Assembly (NCBI GenBank): GCA_037133755.1
Contig: JBAXNN010000001.1
Span: 248,001-312,000, forward strand
Reading direction: 5' to 3'
Source: F1-60-MAGs149 sp037133755
GTDB lineage: Bacteria > Actinomycetota > Thermoleophilia > Gaiellales > F1-60-MAGs149
Length of the DNA: 64,000 nt
Positions 41,819-49,845 of this stretch are shown piece by piece. The notes under the pieces are model-generated. The model was not told the origin of the DNA, made no database searches, and saw only the letters and a program-made list of their open reading frames with translations. The position numbers and the translations under genes are program-made. The number at the start of each line of letters is the position of its first letter. Positions within the stretch are counted from its first letter, which is position 1.

Positions 41819-43030
41819 ATGCCAGCTTTCCTTTCCTTCTTCGACGACGACTACGAACTCGACGAGGCTCCGCCGTCGCGCAGCGCGCGCAAGCGGCCCT
41901 CGATGCCGAGCGCACCCAAGGGCAAGGGTCCCCAGCGCCTCCTCGTCCTCGTCATCGGCATCCTGATCGTTCTCGTTGCCGGCTACTTCCTCGTGCAGCG
42001 CTGTCAGCGCGACCGTGAAGTCTCGGCGTACCAGAGCTACGTCTCCCAGTCGAACGAGGTCGCGAAGGCCTCGGGCACGGTCGGGTCCGAGTTCTCCGCG
42101 GCGATCCTGACCGCCGGCCAGACGCCGGATGGCCTCGACAAGTCGCTCACGCGCGAGATCCAGTCGCAGCAGCAGATTGCGAAGAACGCCGCCGACCTGA
42201 GCGCGCCCGACGGCGTCAGCGCATACAAGCCGTTCCTCGTGCAGTCGATGCAGTACCGCGTGAGCGGCCTGCAGGGACTGCAGAAGGCATTGCGCGACGC
42301 CTTCAATTCGGCGGGCACGACCGGCCAGGTGCCGCTCGAGCAGTCTGCCGCGGTGGCCGCCACGTTCCAGCGCCTGATCGCCTCCGACGTCGTCTACTCC
42401 GACTCGTACCAGGAGCCGGTCAAGCAGGTGCTCGCGCAGAAGTCGATCAACGCGACGGTCGAGGACTCCCAGTTCGTCGATCCCAAGCTGATCGAATTCG
42501 CCGCACCGCAGCGCATGCAGTCGATCCTGAACGCGCTGCTCGGCGGCGTCCCGGTCGACGGCGGCGGTACGGCGGTGACGACGACCGACGCCAACGGCAA
42601 CGTCGTCACGAGCACCGAGAGCGCGGCGACCGACACCACGGGTGCGCTGCACGGCACGACGCTGATCAGCACGCTGTTCAACCCGGGTGGCACGCAGCTC
42701 GATCCGGCTTCGGTCAACGAGGTCGACAGCGCAAACGACATGTCACTCGCCATCACCGTGCAGAACTCCGGTGACGCCACCGAGGTCTCCGTCAAGGTCA
42801 ACGTCGTCCTGCGCGCCAAGGGCATGGACGACCGCACGCTGCCGACGGGTGAGATCACGACGCTGGATCCGGGTGCCCAGGGCACCGTCGAGATTCCGTT
42901 CGGCCTGTCCGACATCGTCTTCGACAGCGTGGTCACCGCCAAGGTGACGGTCGAGAAGGTGCCGGGCGAGCAGAACATCGACAACAACATCGGCGTCTAC
43001 CAGATCCAGTTCCGCCTGAAGCCCGCGTAG
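41819..43030 (+). CDS. Membrane-anchored protein of unknown family, Ig-like C-terminus
   Basis: A 403-residue protein. A short acidic/basic cytoplasmic tail precedes one membrane segment (about 42-60: LLVLVIGILIVLVAGYFLV). A helical extracytoplasmic region (about 65-225) follows, then a Thr-rich linker and a C-terminal CARDB-like beta domain (LAITVQNSGDATEVSVKVNVVLRAKG...NIGVYQIQF). No family is recognised. It is divergent from the kinase-led wall operon and may share its promoter, so a role in envelope growth is possible. I start at MPAFLSFFDDD; a GTG 14 codons upstream overlaps the -10. Confidence 0.65.
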   Translation: MPAFLSFFDDDYELDEAPPSRSARKRPSMPSAPKGKGPQRLLVLVIGILIVLVAGYFLVQRCQRDREVSAYQSYVSQSNEVAKASGTVGSEFSAAILTAGQTPDGLDKSLTREIQSQQQIAKNAADLSAPDGVSAYKPFLVQSMQYRVSGLQGLQKALRDAFNSAGTTGQVPLEQSAAVAATFQRLIASDVVYSDSYQEPVKQVLAQKSINATVEDSQFVDPKLIEFAAPQRMQSILNALLGGVPVDGGGTAVTTTDANGNVVTSTESAATDTTGALHGTTLISTLFNPGGTQLDPASVNEVDSANDMSLAITVQNSGDATEVSVKVNVVLRAKGMDDRTLPTGEITTLDPGAQGTVEIPFGLSDIVFDSVVTAKVTVEKVPGEQNIDNNIGVYQIQFRLKPA

Positions 43031-43043
43031 GGACGAGCCGGCC

Positions 43044-43532
43044 GTGACCACGGAGCTGCAGGGCACGGTGGCGCTCGTCGTCGCGATCGGTGGTGTAGTG
43101 CTCGCGGTCATCGCCATGGTGCTCGCGCTCCGGATGCTGCAATGGTCGAACCGTCTGCGACGGGCCGAGCAGGCGCTGCTGGACGGCGAGCCCGTCGATC
43201 TCGTCGAGTTCGCGGTCGGCATGCAGGCCCGCATGGAACGCCTCGAGCATGACGAGGCGCGGCTGCGCGACGAGGTCGTGTCGGCGCTTGGCGCACTCGA
43301 CGTGCTCTTGCGCCGCCGCTCGATCGTGCGCTTCGACGCCAACGAGGATGAGGAGGGTCGGCGCTCGACCTCGCTCGCCTTGCTTGATCGGCATGGCTCG
43401 GGCATCGTGATCAGCGCGGTACACGCGGGCAGCTCGACGAGCGTGTTCGTCAAGGACGTGCTGCGGGGCGGGGCGGGCTCGCTCGAGCTGACGCCCGAAG
43501 AGCTGCGTGCCGTCCAGCACGCCCTTCGCTGA
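43044..43532 (+). CDS. DUF4446 family protein
   Basis: A 162-residue protein with an N-terminal membrane segment (VALVVAIGGVVLAVIAMVLALRML), a helical middle and the DUF4446 core (IVRFDANEDEEGRRSTSLALLDRHGSGIVISAVHAGSSTSVFVKDV...LTPEELRAVQHAL). The family is widespread in Gram-positives and has no known function. It lies 13 nt after the 41819 gene and is probably co-transcribed. Confidence 0.8.
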   Translation: MTTELQGTVALVVAIGGVVLAVIAMVLALRMLQWSNRLRRAEQALLDGEPVDLVEFAVGMQARMERLEHDEARLRDEVVSALGALDVLLRRRSIVRFDANEDEEGRRSTSLALLDRHGSGIVISAVHAGSSTSVFVKDVLRGGAGSLELTPEELRAVQHALR

Positions 43533-43575
43533 GCGTCGATCGCGGCGATCCGGTGAACAGCGGGGGATCAGGGAG

Positions 43576-43581
43576 TACCCT
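43576..43581 (+). promoter_or_regulatory. -10 box TACCCT, leaderless type
   Basis: Ends 6 nt before the ATG at 43588. Confidence 0.55.
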
Positions 43582-43587
43582 CGGCGC

Positions 43588-44136
43588 ATGGCCGGATCGG
43601 TGCTCGTGCTGAACGCGACGTATGAACCCCTCAACGTGACGAGTCTGTGGCGAGCCTGCAGCTTGATTCTTTCTCGTAAAGCCGAGGTGCTGGAGGCGGA
43701 CCCCGAGCGCGAGATCCGCTCACCGTCGACCACCCTGCCGCACCCGATTGTGATCCGTCTCGTGGCGTACGTCCGCGTGCCGCACTTCACGTCGCGGCGC
43801 ATCACCCGGCGCGCCCTCTTCGCCCGCGATACGCACGCGTGCCAGTACTGCGGCAGTCGCACCCGTCTGACGCTCGATCACGTGGTGCCACGTTCGCGCG
43901 GTGGTGGGTCGAGCTGGGACAACGTCGTGACGGCCTGCGCGCCCTGCAACCTGCGCAAGAGCGACCGCTTGCCGCACGAGGCCGGGATGCCGCTGCGCCG
44001 ACTGCCCCGCGCACCCCATCCCGATCTGTACCTAACCCTCGGCACGCGCTCGATTCCCGCCGGCTGGTACCCGTATCTCCCGGCTCGCGCACTGGCGTTC
44101 GCCGAGGACACCGCCGAGTTGCCCTTCGCTGCTTGA
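43588..44136 (+). CDS. HNH endonuclease family protein
   Basis: A 182-residue protein of the actinobacterial HNH type that opens VLVLNATYEPLNVTSLWRA. The HNH zinc/nuclease module is C-x2-C (CQYCGSRTRLTLDHVVPRSRGGGSSWDNVVTACAPCNLRKSDR), with the catalytic DH, the middle N and the paired CxxC. Members are chromosomal in most actinobacteria, with no proven role; repair or competence roles have been guessed. Start fixed by the 6-nt -10 box; it begins 55 nt after the DUF4446 stop. Confidence 0.85.
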   Translation: MAGSVLVLNATYEPLNVTSLWRACSLILSRKAEVLEADPEREIRSPSTTLPHPIVIRLVAYVRVPHFTSRRITRRALFARDTHACQYCGSRTRLTLDHVVPRSRGGGSSWDNVVTACAPCNLRKSDRLPHEAGMPLRRLPRAPHPDLYLTLGTRSIPAGWYPYLPARALAFAEDTAELPFAA

Positions 44137-44183
44137 GCGCAGGGACGGTCCGCGCACAGGTGCTACCGTCGCCACCGGTCGGC

Positions 44184-45686
44184 ATGAGCGAACCTGAGAC
44201 CCCATCCACCTCCCGTGCAGCCCGGCATCTCGGCCTGCTGTCGGAGACCGTCGAGGCCGTCACGAGCTCGTTGGATCTCGCCGAGGTGACGGATGCCGTG
44301 GCCGTTGCCGTGGCGCGGGCCTTTGGGACCGATGCCTGCTTCGTGTACGCCTACGACGAGACGACGAATGATCTCGTGCTGCAGGCGGTCCACGGGACCC
44401 ACGTGGAGGCAACGGCCGGGCCGCCACGCATGCAGGTCGGTGAGGGATTGACGGGCTGGGCGGCGGAGACCCGCGAGCCCGTCTCGATCGCGGCCGAGGC
44501 CCATCTCGATGCGCGTTTCAAGGAGTTTCCGAATCTGCCGGAGCGGCGCTTCCAGTCACTGCTCGCCGTGCCGATCCTCGATCGCCGCGAGCGTCTGGCC
44601 GGCGCGATGAACGTCCGTACCGTTGAGCCGCGCGAGTACCACCCTGACGAGATCGAGCTGCTCGAGACAATCGCACGGCAGGTCGCGCAGGCCATCGAGA
44701 ACGCGCGACTCTACGAGCGCTCGCAGCGTCGCGTGGCAGAGCTCGAGGCGCTCGGCAGCATCTCGCAGGCGGTGGCCGAGTCGCTCTACCTCGAGGAAGC
44801 GCTCGCGCATATCGCGGAGGCTGCTGCGAAGGCCGCGCATGCCGAGGTCTGCGCGCTGATCGTCGACGGTCCGGAGGGCACCGCCCTGGCGAGCCGCTCC
44901 ACGACGGACGGTCCGACCGATGATGAGTTGGTCGCCCTTTCGGAGATGGCACCGCTCGATGCCGATGGCGTCTTCGCGCTGCCGCTGCTGTGGAAGGCGC
45001 GCCGTGTCGGTGCGCTCGTGGTGATCACGCCCGGCCGGCGGCCGTTCACGAACGAGGAGCGAATCCTGTTGCGCTCGGTCGCCAACCAGGCGGCCACCGC
45101 GGTCGAGTCGAGCCGCGGCGTGATGCGCGGCATCGTCGCCCAGGAGATCCACCACCGCGTCAAGAACAACCTGCAGACCGTCGCCTCGCTCCTGCGGCTG
45201 CGTGCCAGCGGCGCCGATCCCCAGCGCGCACTCGCGGACTCCGTCGATCGCATCCTCTCGATCGCCGAGGTGCACGACCTGCTGACCGCGAGCCGTGAGG
45301 GCGATGTCGATCTGAGCGATCTGATCCGTCGCGTCTCGGCGATGCTCGGGCATGGCCTGGGCACGCCGGCAGCCGCCGAGGAGATCGCGCACGTCGAGGT
45401 ACCGGGCGATACCGCGACCGCCGTAGCGTTGATCTTCTCCGAGCTATACGCCAATGCGCATGAGCATGGCGGTGGCGACGTGCATGTCTCTCTGCAGGAG
45501 TCCGCGGGGACGATCGAACTCGTCGTTGCCGATGCGGGCCCGGGTCTGCCGGCGGGCTTCACGCCGGAGCAATCACTGGGGCTCAAGATCGCACGGGCCC
45601 TTGCAGCCGACCAACTGCGGGGTGAGCTGGTGCTCGAGGAGGGCTCGCCGGGTGTGCGTGCGCGGCTGACGTGGAGTCGGGCATGA
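44184..45686 (+). CDS. HisKA_2 sensor histidine kinase with two GAF domains (PdtaS-like)
   Basis: A 500-residue cytoplasmic kinase with no membrane segment. A GAF domain (about 18-165) and a second GAF-like domain (about 180-310) precede the HisKA_2 box (EIHHRVKNNLQTVASLLRLR, phospho-acceptor H324) and a HATPase domain (about 405-500; ELYANAHEHG, DAGPGLP). The kinase plus ANTAR regulator pair is the PdtaS/PdtaR type of actinobacteria, which acts on RNA instead of DNA; PdtaS usually has GAF-PAS. A TACCGT hexamer lies 14 nt upstream. ATGA overlap with the regulator. Confidence 0.88.
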   Translation: MSEPETPSTSRAARHLGLLSETVEAVTSSLDLAEVTDAVAVAVARAFGTDACFVYAYDETTNDLVLQAVHGTHVEATAGPPRMQVGEGLTGWAAETREPVSIAAEAHLDARFKEFPNLPERRFQSLLAVPILDRRERLAGAMNVRTVEPREYHPDEIELLETIARQVAQAIENARLYERSQRRVAELEALGSISQAVAESLYLEEALAHIAEAAAKAAHAEVCALIVDGPEGTALASRSTTDGPTDDELVALSEMAPLDADGVFALPLLWKARRVGALVVITPGRRPFTNEERILLRSVANQAATAVESSRGVMRGIVAQEIHHRVKNNLQTVASLLRLRASGADPQRALADSVDRILSIAEVHDLLTASREGDVDLSDLIRRVSAMLGHGLGTPAAAEEIAHVEVPGDTATAVALIFSELYANAHEHGGGDVHVSLQESAGTIELVVADAGPGLPAGFTPEQSLGLKIARALAADQLRGELVLEEGSPGVRARLTWSRA

Positions 45687-46258
45687 GGATCCTGATCGCC
45701 GAGGACGAGACGATCATCCGCCTCGACGTGCGCACGCTGCTCGAGAAGGCGGGCCATGAGGTCGTCGCCGAGGCCCGCGATGGCCAGGAGGCCGTGGCAC
45801 TGGCGGAGGAGCACGACCCCGAGTTGATCGTGATGGACGTGCGTATGCCGCACATGGATGGCATCGAGGCGGCACGGCAGATCACCGATCGCAAGCCCGT
45901 CCCGATCGTGATGCTGACGGCCTACGCCGAACAAGATCTTGTGACGCGCGCCTCCGAAGCCGGCGCCTTCGCCTATCTGGTCAAGCCGTTTCGTGAGGTC
46001 GACCTCTTGCCGGCGCTCGACACGGCGCGCGCCCGCTTCGAGGAGCTGTCGGCGCTGCGCGATGAGGCGGCCGACCTCGCCGAGGCCCTCGCCTCCCGCA
46101 AGGCCGTCGAGCGCGCCAAGGGGATCCTGATGCAGAAGGACGGCATCGACGAGGCCGAGGCCTTCCGCCGCATCCGCGCTGCGAGCCAGAAGACGGGCCG
46201 CACGATGCGTGTCGTCGCCGAGGCGCTGATCGCCACCTTTGACGAGTCGCCGCAGTGA
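45683..46258 (+). CDS. ANTAR-domain response regulator (PdtaR-like)
   Basis: A 191-residue regulator: receiver domain with E8-D9 and phospho-site D52 (LIVMDVRMPHMDG), K at FAYLVKPF, then a coiled linker and an ANTAR domain (about 127-182; LASRKAVERAKGILMQKDGIDEAEAFRRIRAASQKTGRTMRVVAEALI). ANTAR proteins bind paired RNA hairpins and prevent transcription termination. It overlaps the kinase before it (ATGA) and clpS after it (GTGA), so the three are translated together. I see no clear tandem-hairpin ANTAR target in this window. Confidence 0.92.
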   Translation: MRILIAEDETIIRLDVRTLLEKAGHEVVAEARDGQEAVALAEEHDPELIVMDVRMPHMDGIEAARQITDRKPVPIVMLTAYAEQDLVTRASEAGAFAYLVKPFREVDLLPALDTARARFEELSALRDEAADLAEALASRKAVERAKGILMQKDGIDEAEAFRRIRAASQKTGRTMRVVAEALIATFDESPQ

Positions 46259-46548
46259 GCGTCTCGCCCGACGTTGTCGAGCGCAAGGGCACGGGGAGTG
46301 ACACCAACCTCGGGCCGCCGTGGCGCGTGATCGTCCTGAACGACGACCACAACACGTTCGAGGGTGTGGCGCGCTCGCTCGCTGCGGTCCTCCCCGGCGT
46401 GGACTACGCCAAGGGCATGGCCTTCGCCAACCGCATCCACAAGTCGGGCCAGGCGATCGTCTGGACGGGGCATCAGGAGCTGGCCGAGCTGTATCACGAG
46501 CAGCTGGGCGAGCGCGGCCTGACGATGGCCCCGCTCGAGCAGGCCTAG
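46255..46548 (+). CDS. clpS: ClpS, adaptor for ClpAP/ClpCP protease
   Basis: A 97-residue N-end-rule adaptor that delivers proteins with destabilising N-terminal residues to the Clp protease. The core WRVIVLNDDHNTFEGVARSLAAVLPGVDYAKGMAFANRIHKSGQAIVWTGHQELAELYHEQL holds the substrate pocket (NDD, H) and the Clp-binding surface. The GTG start overlaps the ANTAR regulator stop by 4 nt, an unusual genomic partner; no clp ATPase is nearby. Confidence 0.93.
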   Translation: MSVSPDVVERKGTGSDTNLGPPWRVIVLNDDHNTFEGVARSLAAVLPGVDYAKGMAFANRIHKSGQAIVWTGHQELAELYHEQLGERGLTMAPLEQA

Positions 46549-46591
46549 CCCCGCCCGGAGAGGGTCGGTAGAAATAACGGCCCTGTGGCGG

Positions 46592-46597
46592 TACATT
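46592..46597 (+). promoter_or_regulatory. -10 box TACATT, leaderless type
   Basis: Ends 6 nt before the GTG at 46604. Confidence 0.55.
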
Positions 46598-46603
46598 AGA
46601 CAG

Positions 46604-47956
46604 GTGCGTCGTCGTCTGATCGTCCCCGTTCTCGTCCTTCTTGCCGCGTTCGTCCTGGTCGTCCCGGCCGGTGCCGCGCAGCAACCGACGGCACGCGATG
46701 TGACCAAGCCCTTCTTCGGGCACGCCATCCCCGCTCCAGGTGTCGAGCTGTCGAACATCCCGCTGTTCAACGACGCGACCGGGACACCGAAGGCGATCGC
46801 TGAGTCGATCAAGGTGACCGGCAATGCCAATGGTGTGGTGACCGCCGAGGTGGTGCTGAAGGCGAGCACGGGTAGCACGCTGAACGCGACGATGACGTGG
46901 GAGAGTCAGGGTCACTGGCAGATTTATGTGGCCGCCAACTCGGCGCCGGGCGCGCCGTCCGCGAACGCGACGGCGGTGAATCTCGATCATGTGAGCGGCT
47001 CGATCAAGAACATCGGCGGCTCGCCGCACGTCAACTTGACCCTGAGCGGCTACACGCTCGGTAACGCGACGTTCGACGTCTTGCTCTATGCGAACAAGGG
47101 TGGCTTTGAGGGCTCGGCCGAGGTGAAGGACCTCGTACTCGGTGGAACGACGTACCGAAACGCGAAGATCACCCTGTCGACGCTGTCCCCGCAGATCCGC
47201 CTCGAGGGAACGATGCAGTCGAGCATCGGCACCTTCACCACCGACTCATGGGTGAGCGCCCCCGGCGGTGCGTACGAGATTCAGCTGCATGTCACTGGAG
47301 CGGACCTGGTGTTCAAGACGGCGACCTTCCAGATCACCGCGTTCCACTTCACCCTGAAGACCGCGATCCCGGCGAGTGGCAATGCGTCGTACGTCGTGTC
47401 CTCCGCCACGGCAGGCGGTACGCTCGTCATGAAGAAGACGACCTACACCCTGCACGACATCTCACTGAAGATGGCCGGCGGCAGCGTCACCGAGTTCGGC
47501 TTCAAGATCCACATTCGTCATGAGAAGTCGCCCTCGGAGATCTACGACGGAATGCTCGAAATGCGCCTCGACGGCGACGGCGGCACCTTCGAGGAGATGA
47601 CGCAGGGCAGAAACGACAACGGTTGGCAGCTCGCCTCGGCGGAGAAGACCTATTCCAAGGCGCTGCTCGGGCAGGTGGTCCTGGCCAAGACACGGAAGTT
47701 CTCCAAGAAGTACAGTGGCAAGCGCTTCGAGAGGAGCGTCACGATCGGCCTGACGTTCGGCGTATCGGTGTACAAGACTTCCTCGTCGTCGGCGTACAAC
47801 GCGTACATCGGCGCCGGCGGAGGGTTCAAGGCCGACCGCGTCTCGGGCGGCTTCGGCTGCACCTTCGCCACTGAGAGCACGAACTTCTCGTGCCTCGGCA
47901 CGATCCGCATCAACCCGAGGTGGGCAGGCATCTATCGCTATACCTGGGAGGTCTAG
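46604..47956 (+). CDS. Secreted beta-rich protein of unknown family
   Basis: A 450-residue exported protein. The signal peptide MRRRLIVPVLVLLAAFVLVVPAGAA is followed by a mature chain rich in Thr, Ser, Gly and alternating beta pattern, with no membrane anchor. There are repeated-looking segments around ATFDVLLYANKGGFEGSAEVKDLVLGGTTYRNAKITL and ATFQITAFHFTLKTAIPASGNASYVV. Two cysteines sit near the C-terminus (GCTFATESTNFSCLG) and could pair. I do not recognise a family. Transcribed alone from a leaderless-type promoter. Confidence 0.7.
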   Translation: MRRRLIVPVLVLLAAFVLVVPAGAAQQPTARDVTKPFFGHAIPAPGVELSNIPLFNDATGTPKAIAESIKVTGNANGVVTAEVVLKASTGSTLNATMTWESQGHWQIYVAANSAPGAPSANATAVNLDHVSGSIKNIGGSPHVNLTLSGYTLGNATFDVLLYANKGGFEGSAEVKDLVLGGTTYRNAKITLSTLSPQIRLEGTMQSSIGTFTTDSWVSAPGGAYEIQLHVTGADLVFKTATFQITAFHFTLKTAIPASGNASYVVSSATAGGTLVMKKTTYTLHDISLKMAGGSVTEFGFKIHIRHEKSPSEIYDGMLEMRLDGDGGTFEEMTQGRNDNGWQLASAEKTYSKALLGQVVLAKTRKFSKKYSGKRFERSVTIGLTFGVSVYKTSSSSAYNAYIGAGGGFKADRVSGGFGCTFATESTNFSCLGTIRINPRWAGIYRYTWEV

Positions 47957-48001
47957 GAGCTGTCGCGCGCGGTGCTGCGGCGGTCCTCAGACGACGGGAG
48001 C

Positions 48002-48880
48002 TCAGGTGTAGATGCGGCGCACGAGTTCGAGTGGCGTGGTCAGCCACGCCCCAAGCCCGCGGAGGCGCGACAACACCTCGTCGTAGATGATGGCCTCTGC
48101 CTCGGCATGCTCGCCGGCGAATCGCTCGACGGGGATGCTCAGGGCGGCGGCACCACCGGCGTCGAGGAGCGTGCTGAGTCCCGGATCGGGTGTATCGCCG
48201 AGGAGGGGTACCTCAATCCACTCGGCGGCGCGCTCGGCCGCTGCGTCGTAGCCACGCGTCGGAAAGGCGGTGCCCCGGCGAAAACCAGGGCGGGCGGCGA
48301 GCTGGATGCCGGCCGGCGTGTCCAGCGCGAACCCGAGCGCGCGAACCTGTGCCTGCTCTGCCGGCTCCAGGAGATCGATGGAGCGCAGCGCTGACTGCAC
48401 CTGATGCGCCCGCTCGATGGTGGCGAGACGCTCGTACGGCGCCAGCGACGGCTCCTTCGGACCGCGCGACAGTCGCCCGCGCAGGCCGCCGCGCTCCTGC
48501 TCGAAGGGGCGCGCCTCGTGCGCGAGCGCGATCGCGCACGTCGTGCCCTCGGGCCACGGCGGGGAGATGCGCAGGCGCTCGGCGCGAATCCAGTCGGCGA
48601 CCTGCGCGCGGACGGCATCGACGGGCGTCGCCCAGGGATCCTGCGACGCGGTGCTCGTCAGATGCCGAAAGGCGAAGGCGAGCGGATCGGTATCGGCGGG
48701 GAGCGCGGCCTCCCAGGCGGCCGGGGCGCCAGGCAGTGCCGCATTCGGCCACTCGAGGACGACACTGCCGGTGCGCACGACCTGTACCCCGCTCGAGGCG
48801 AGCAGGTCGGTCAGGGTCGCTGAGGCGCGGGCTCCGATCGCTGGTGCGCCGCCGATCGCGAGCTGTACCGCCTCCTTCAC
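48002..48880 (-). CDS. Degenerate polysaccharide-deacetylase-like protein
   Basis: A 292-residue protein. The segment PGFRRGTAFPTRGYDAAAERAAEWIEVPLLGDT matches the C-terminal region of a deacetylase-like family found beside glycosyltransferases. The expected metal site T-H-D-x-D near residue 125 reads AHEARPF, so metal-dependent deacetylation is doubtful. No signal peptide is clear. The GTG at 48880 overlaps the stop of the GT2 gene (GTGA), so it belongs to the epimerase-GT2 unit. Function uncertain; it may bind a sugar intermediate. Confidence 0.5.
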   Translation of the reverse strand: MKEAVQLAIGGAPAIGARASATLTDLLASSGVQVVRTGSVVLEWPNAALPGAPAAWEAALPADTDPLAFAFRHLTSTASQDPWATPVDAVRAQVADWIRAERLRISPPWPEGTTCAIALAHEARPFEQERGGLRGRLSRGPKEPSLAPYERLATIERAHQVQSALRSIDLLEPAEQAQVRALGFALDTPAGIQLAARPGFRRGTAFPTRGYDAAAERAAEWIEVPLLGDTPDPGLSTLLDAGGAAALSIPVERFAGEHAEAEAIIYDEVLSRLRGLGAWLTTPLELVRRIYT

Positions 48881-49845
48881 CGATGCACTCCGTGCGCAGC
48901 ATTCCACTCGTCGGCGCTCTCGCGCAGACCCGGGCCGGTGGGGCCGTGCAGGGCGTTCTGCACGTGAAGGTCGAGCTCGGCACGCGGCAGACTCGGCGAG
49001 AGACGACGCAGCGGACCCGGCAGCTTGGGCAGACGCGATAGGCCACTCAGCGCCGAGTACTGGCCAGCCAGGGCGAGGCGTGCAGCGTCGCCGCCGGTGC
49101 CGGGGTGGTGCTTGGCCCAGTAGCGGCGGCGGCTGCGCCAGAACTCGACGATCCGGCGCGAAGGATCGGCCGACGTGGAGGCACGCACGTGGTGGCGCAC
49201 GGTGGCCTGAGGCACGACGTGCGTCTGGAACCAGCGATCGGCGAGCCGCTTCTGCAGGTCGGTCTCCTCCGAGAACATGTAGAAGCCCTCGTCGAACGGC
49301 CCCGTCAGCTCGATCGCGGACCGCCGCAGTACGAGTGCACAGCCGCTGGCCCAGTCGACCGCAGCCGGGGCGCCGGTGACGCGCTGCTCGATGCCAGCCT
49401 GACCGAGCGTGGCGAGACTCCGCAGGCAGGTGGCCGGATCGGGAAAGCGAAAGGCCGAGGGCTGGTGCCGGCCGTCGGGATAGACGATGCGCGGCGCCGC
49501 GACGGCAACCTCGGGATGCGCATCGAGGTACCCCACGAGCGCGTCGATTGCACCCGGCTCGGCCGTGGCGTCATCGTTGAGGAGGAAGTGATACGGCGCG
49601 TCACTCCGCGCGAGCAAACGGTTGTGGTTGGCGCCGAACCCGTCCCGGAAGTCCTGGGCGACGAGGTCGACGTCGGGAAAACGCTCGCGTACCGCGTCGC
49701 ACGTGCCGTCCTCAGAGGCGTTGTCGAGCACGTGGAGCGTGTGCTCGACGGTGGGGCGCCCCGGCCCGGTCAGTGCAGCCAGTGCCTCCATCAGGAGGTC
49801 GCGGTTGCTGTGGGCGACGATGGCGACGGCGAGCTTCGCGCTCAC
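48877..49845 (-). CDS. Family 2 glycosyltransferase (rhamnosyltransferase-like)
   Basis: A 322-residue inverting GT-A enzyme: LAVAIVAHSNRDLLMEALAAL at the N-terminus, HVLDNASEDGTCDAVRERFPDVDLVAQDFRDGFGANHNRLL with the nucleotide-binding Asp, a DDA metal motif (FLLNDDATAEPG) and DWASGCALVLRRSAIELTGPFDEGFYMFSEETDLQKRL with the ED catalytic pair. Similar to enzymes making rhamnose-containing surface glycans. GTG at 49845 overlaps the epimerase stop (GTGA). Confidence 0.88.
   Translation of the reverse strand: MSAKLAVAIVAHSNRDLLMEALAALTGPGRPTVEHTLHVLDNASEDGTCDAVRERFPDVDLVAQDFRDGFGANHNRLLARSDAPYHFLLNDDATAEPGAIDALVGYLDAHPEVAVAAPRIVYPDGRHQPSAFRFPDPATCLRSLATLGQAGIEQRVTGAPAAVDWASGCALVLRRSAIELTGPFDEGFYMFSEETDLQKRLADRWFQTHVVPQATVRHHVRASTSADPSRRIVEFWRSRRRYWAKHHPGTGGDAARLALAGQYSALSGLSRLPKLPGPLRRLSPSLPRAELDLHVQNALHGPTGPGLRESADEWNAAHGVHR

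Noticed and set aside
41738..42652. N-terminal extension of the membrane kinase
   Set aside because: It is antisense to the 41819 gene and has shadow composition; the kinase domain begins normally from 41737.
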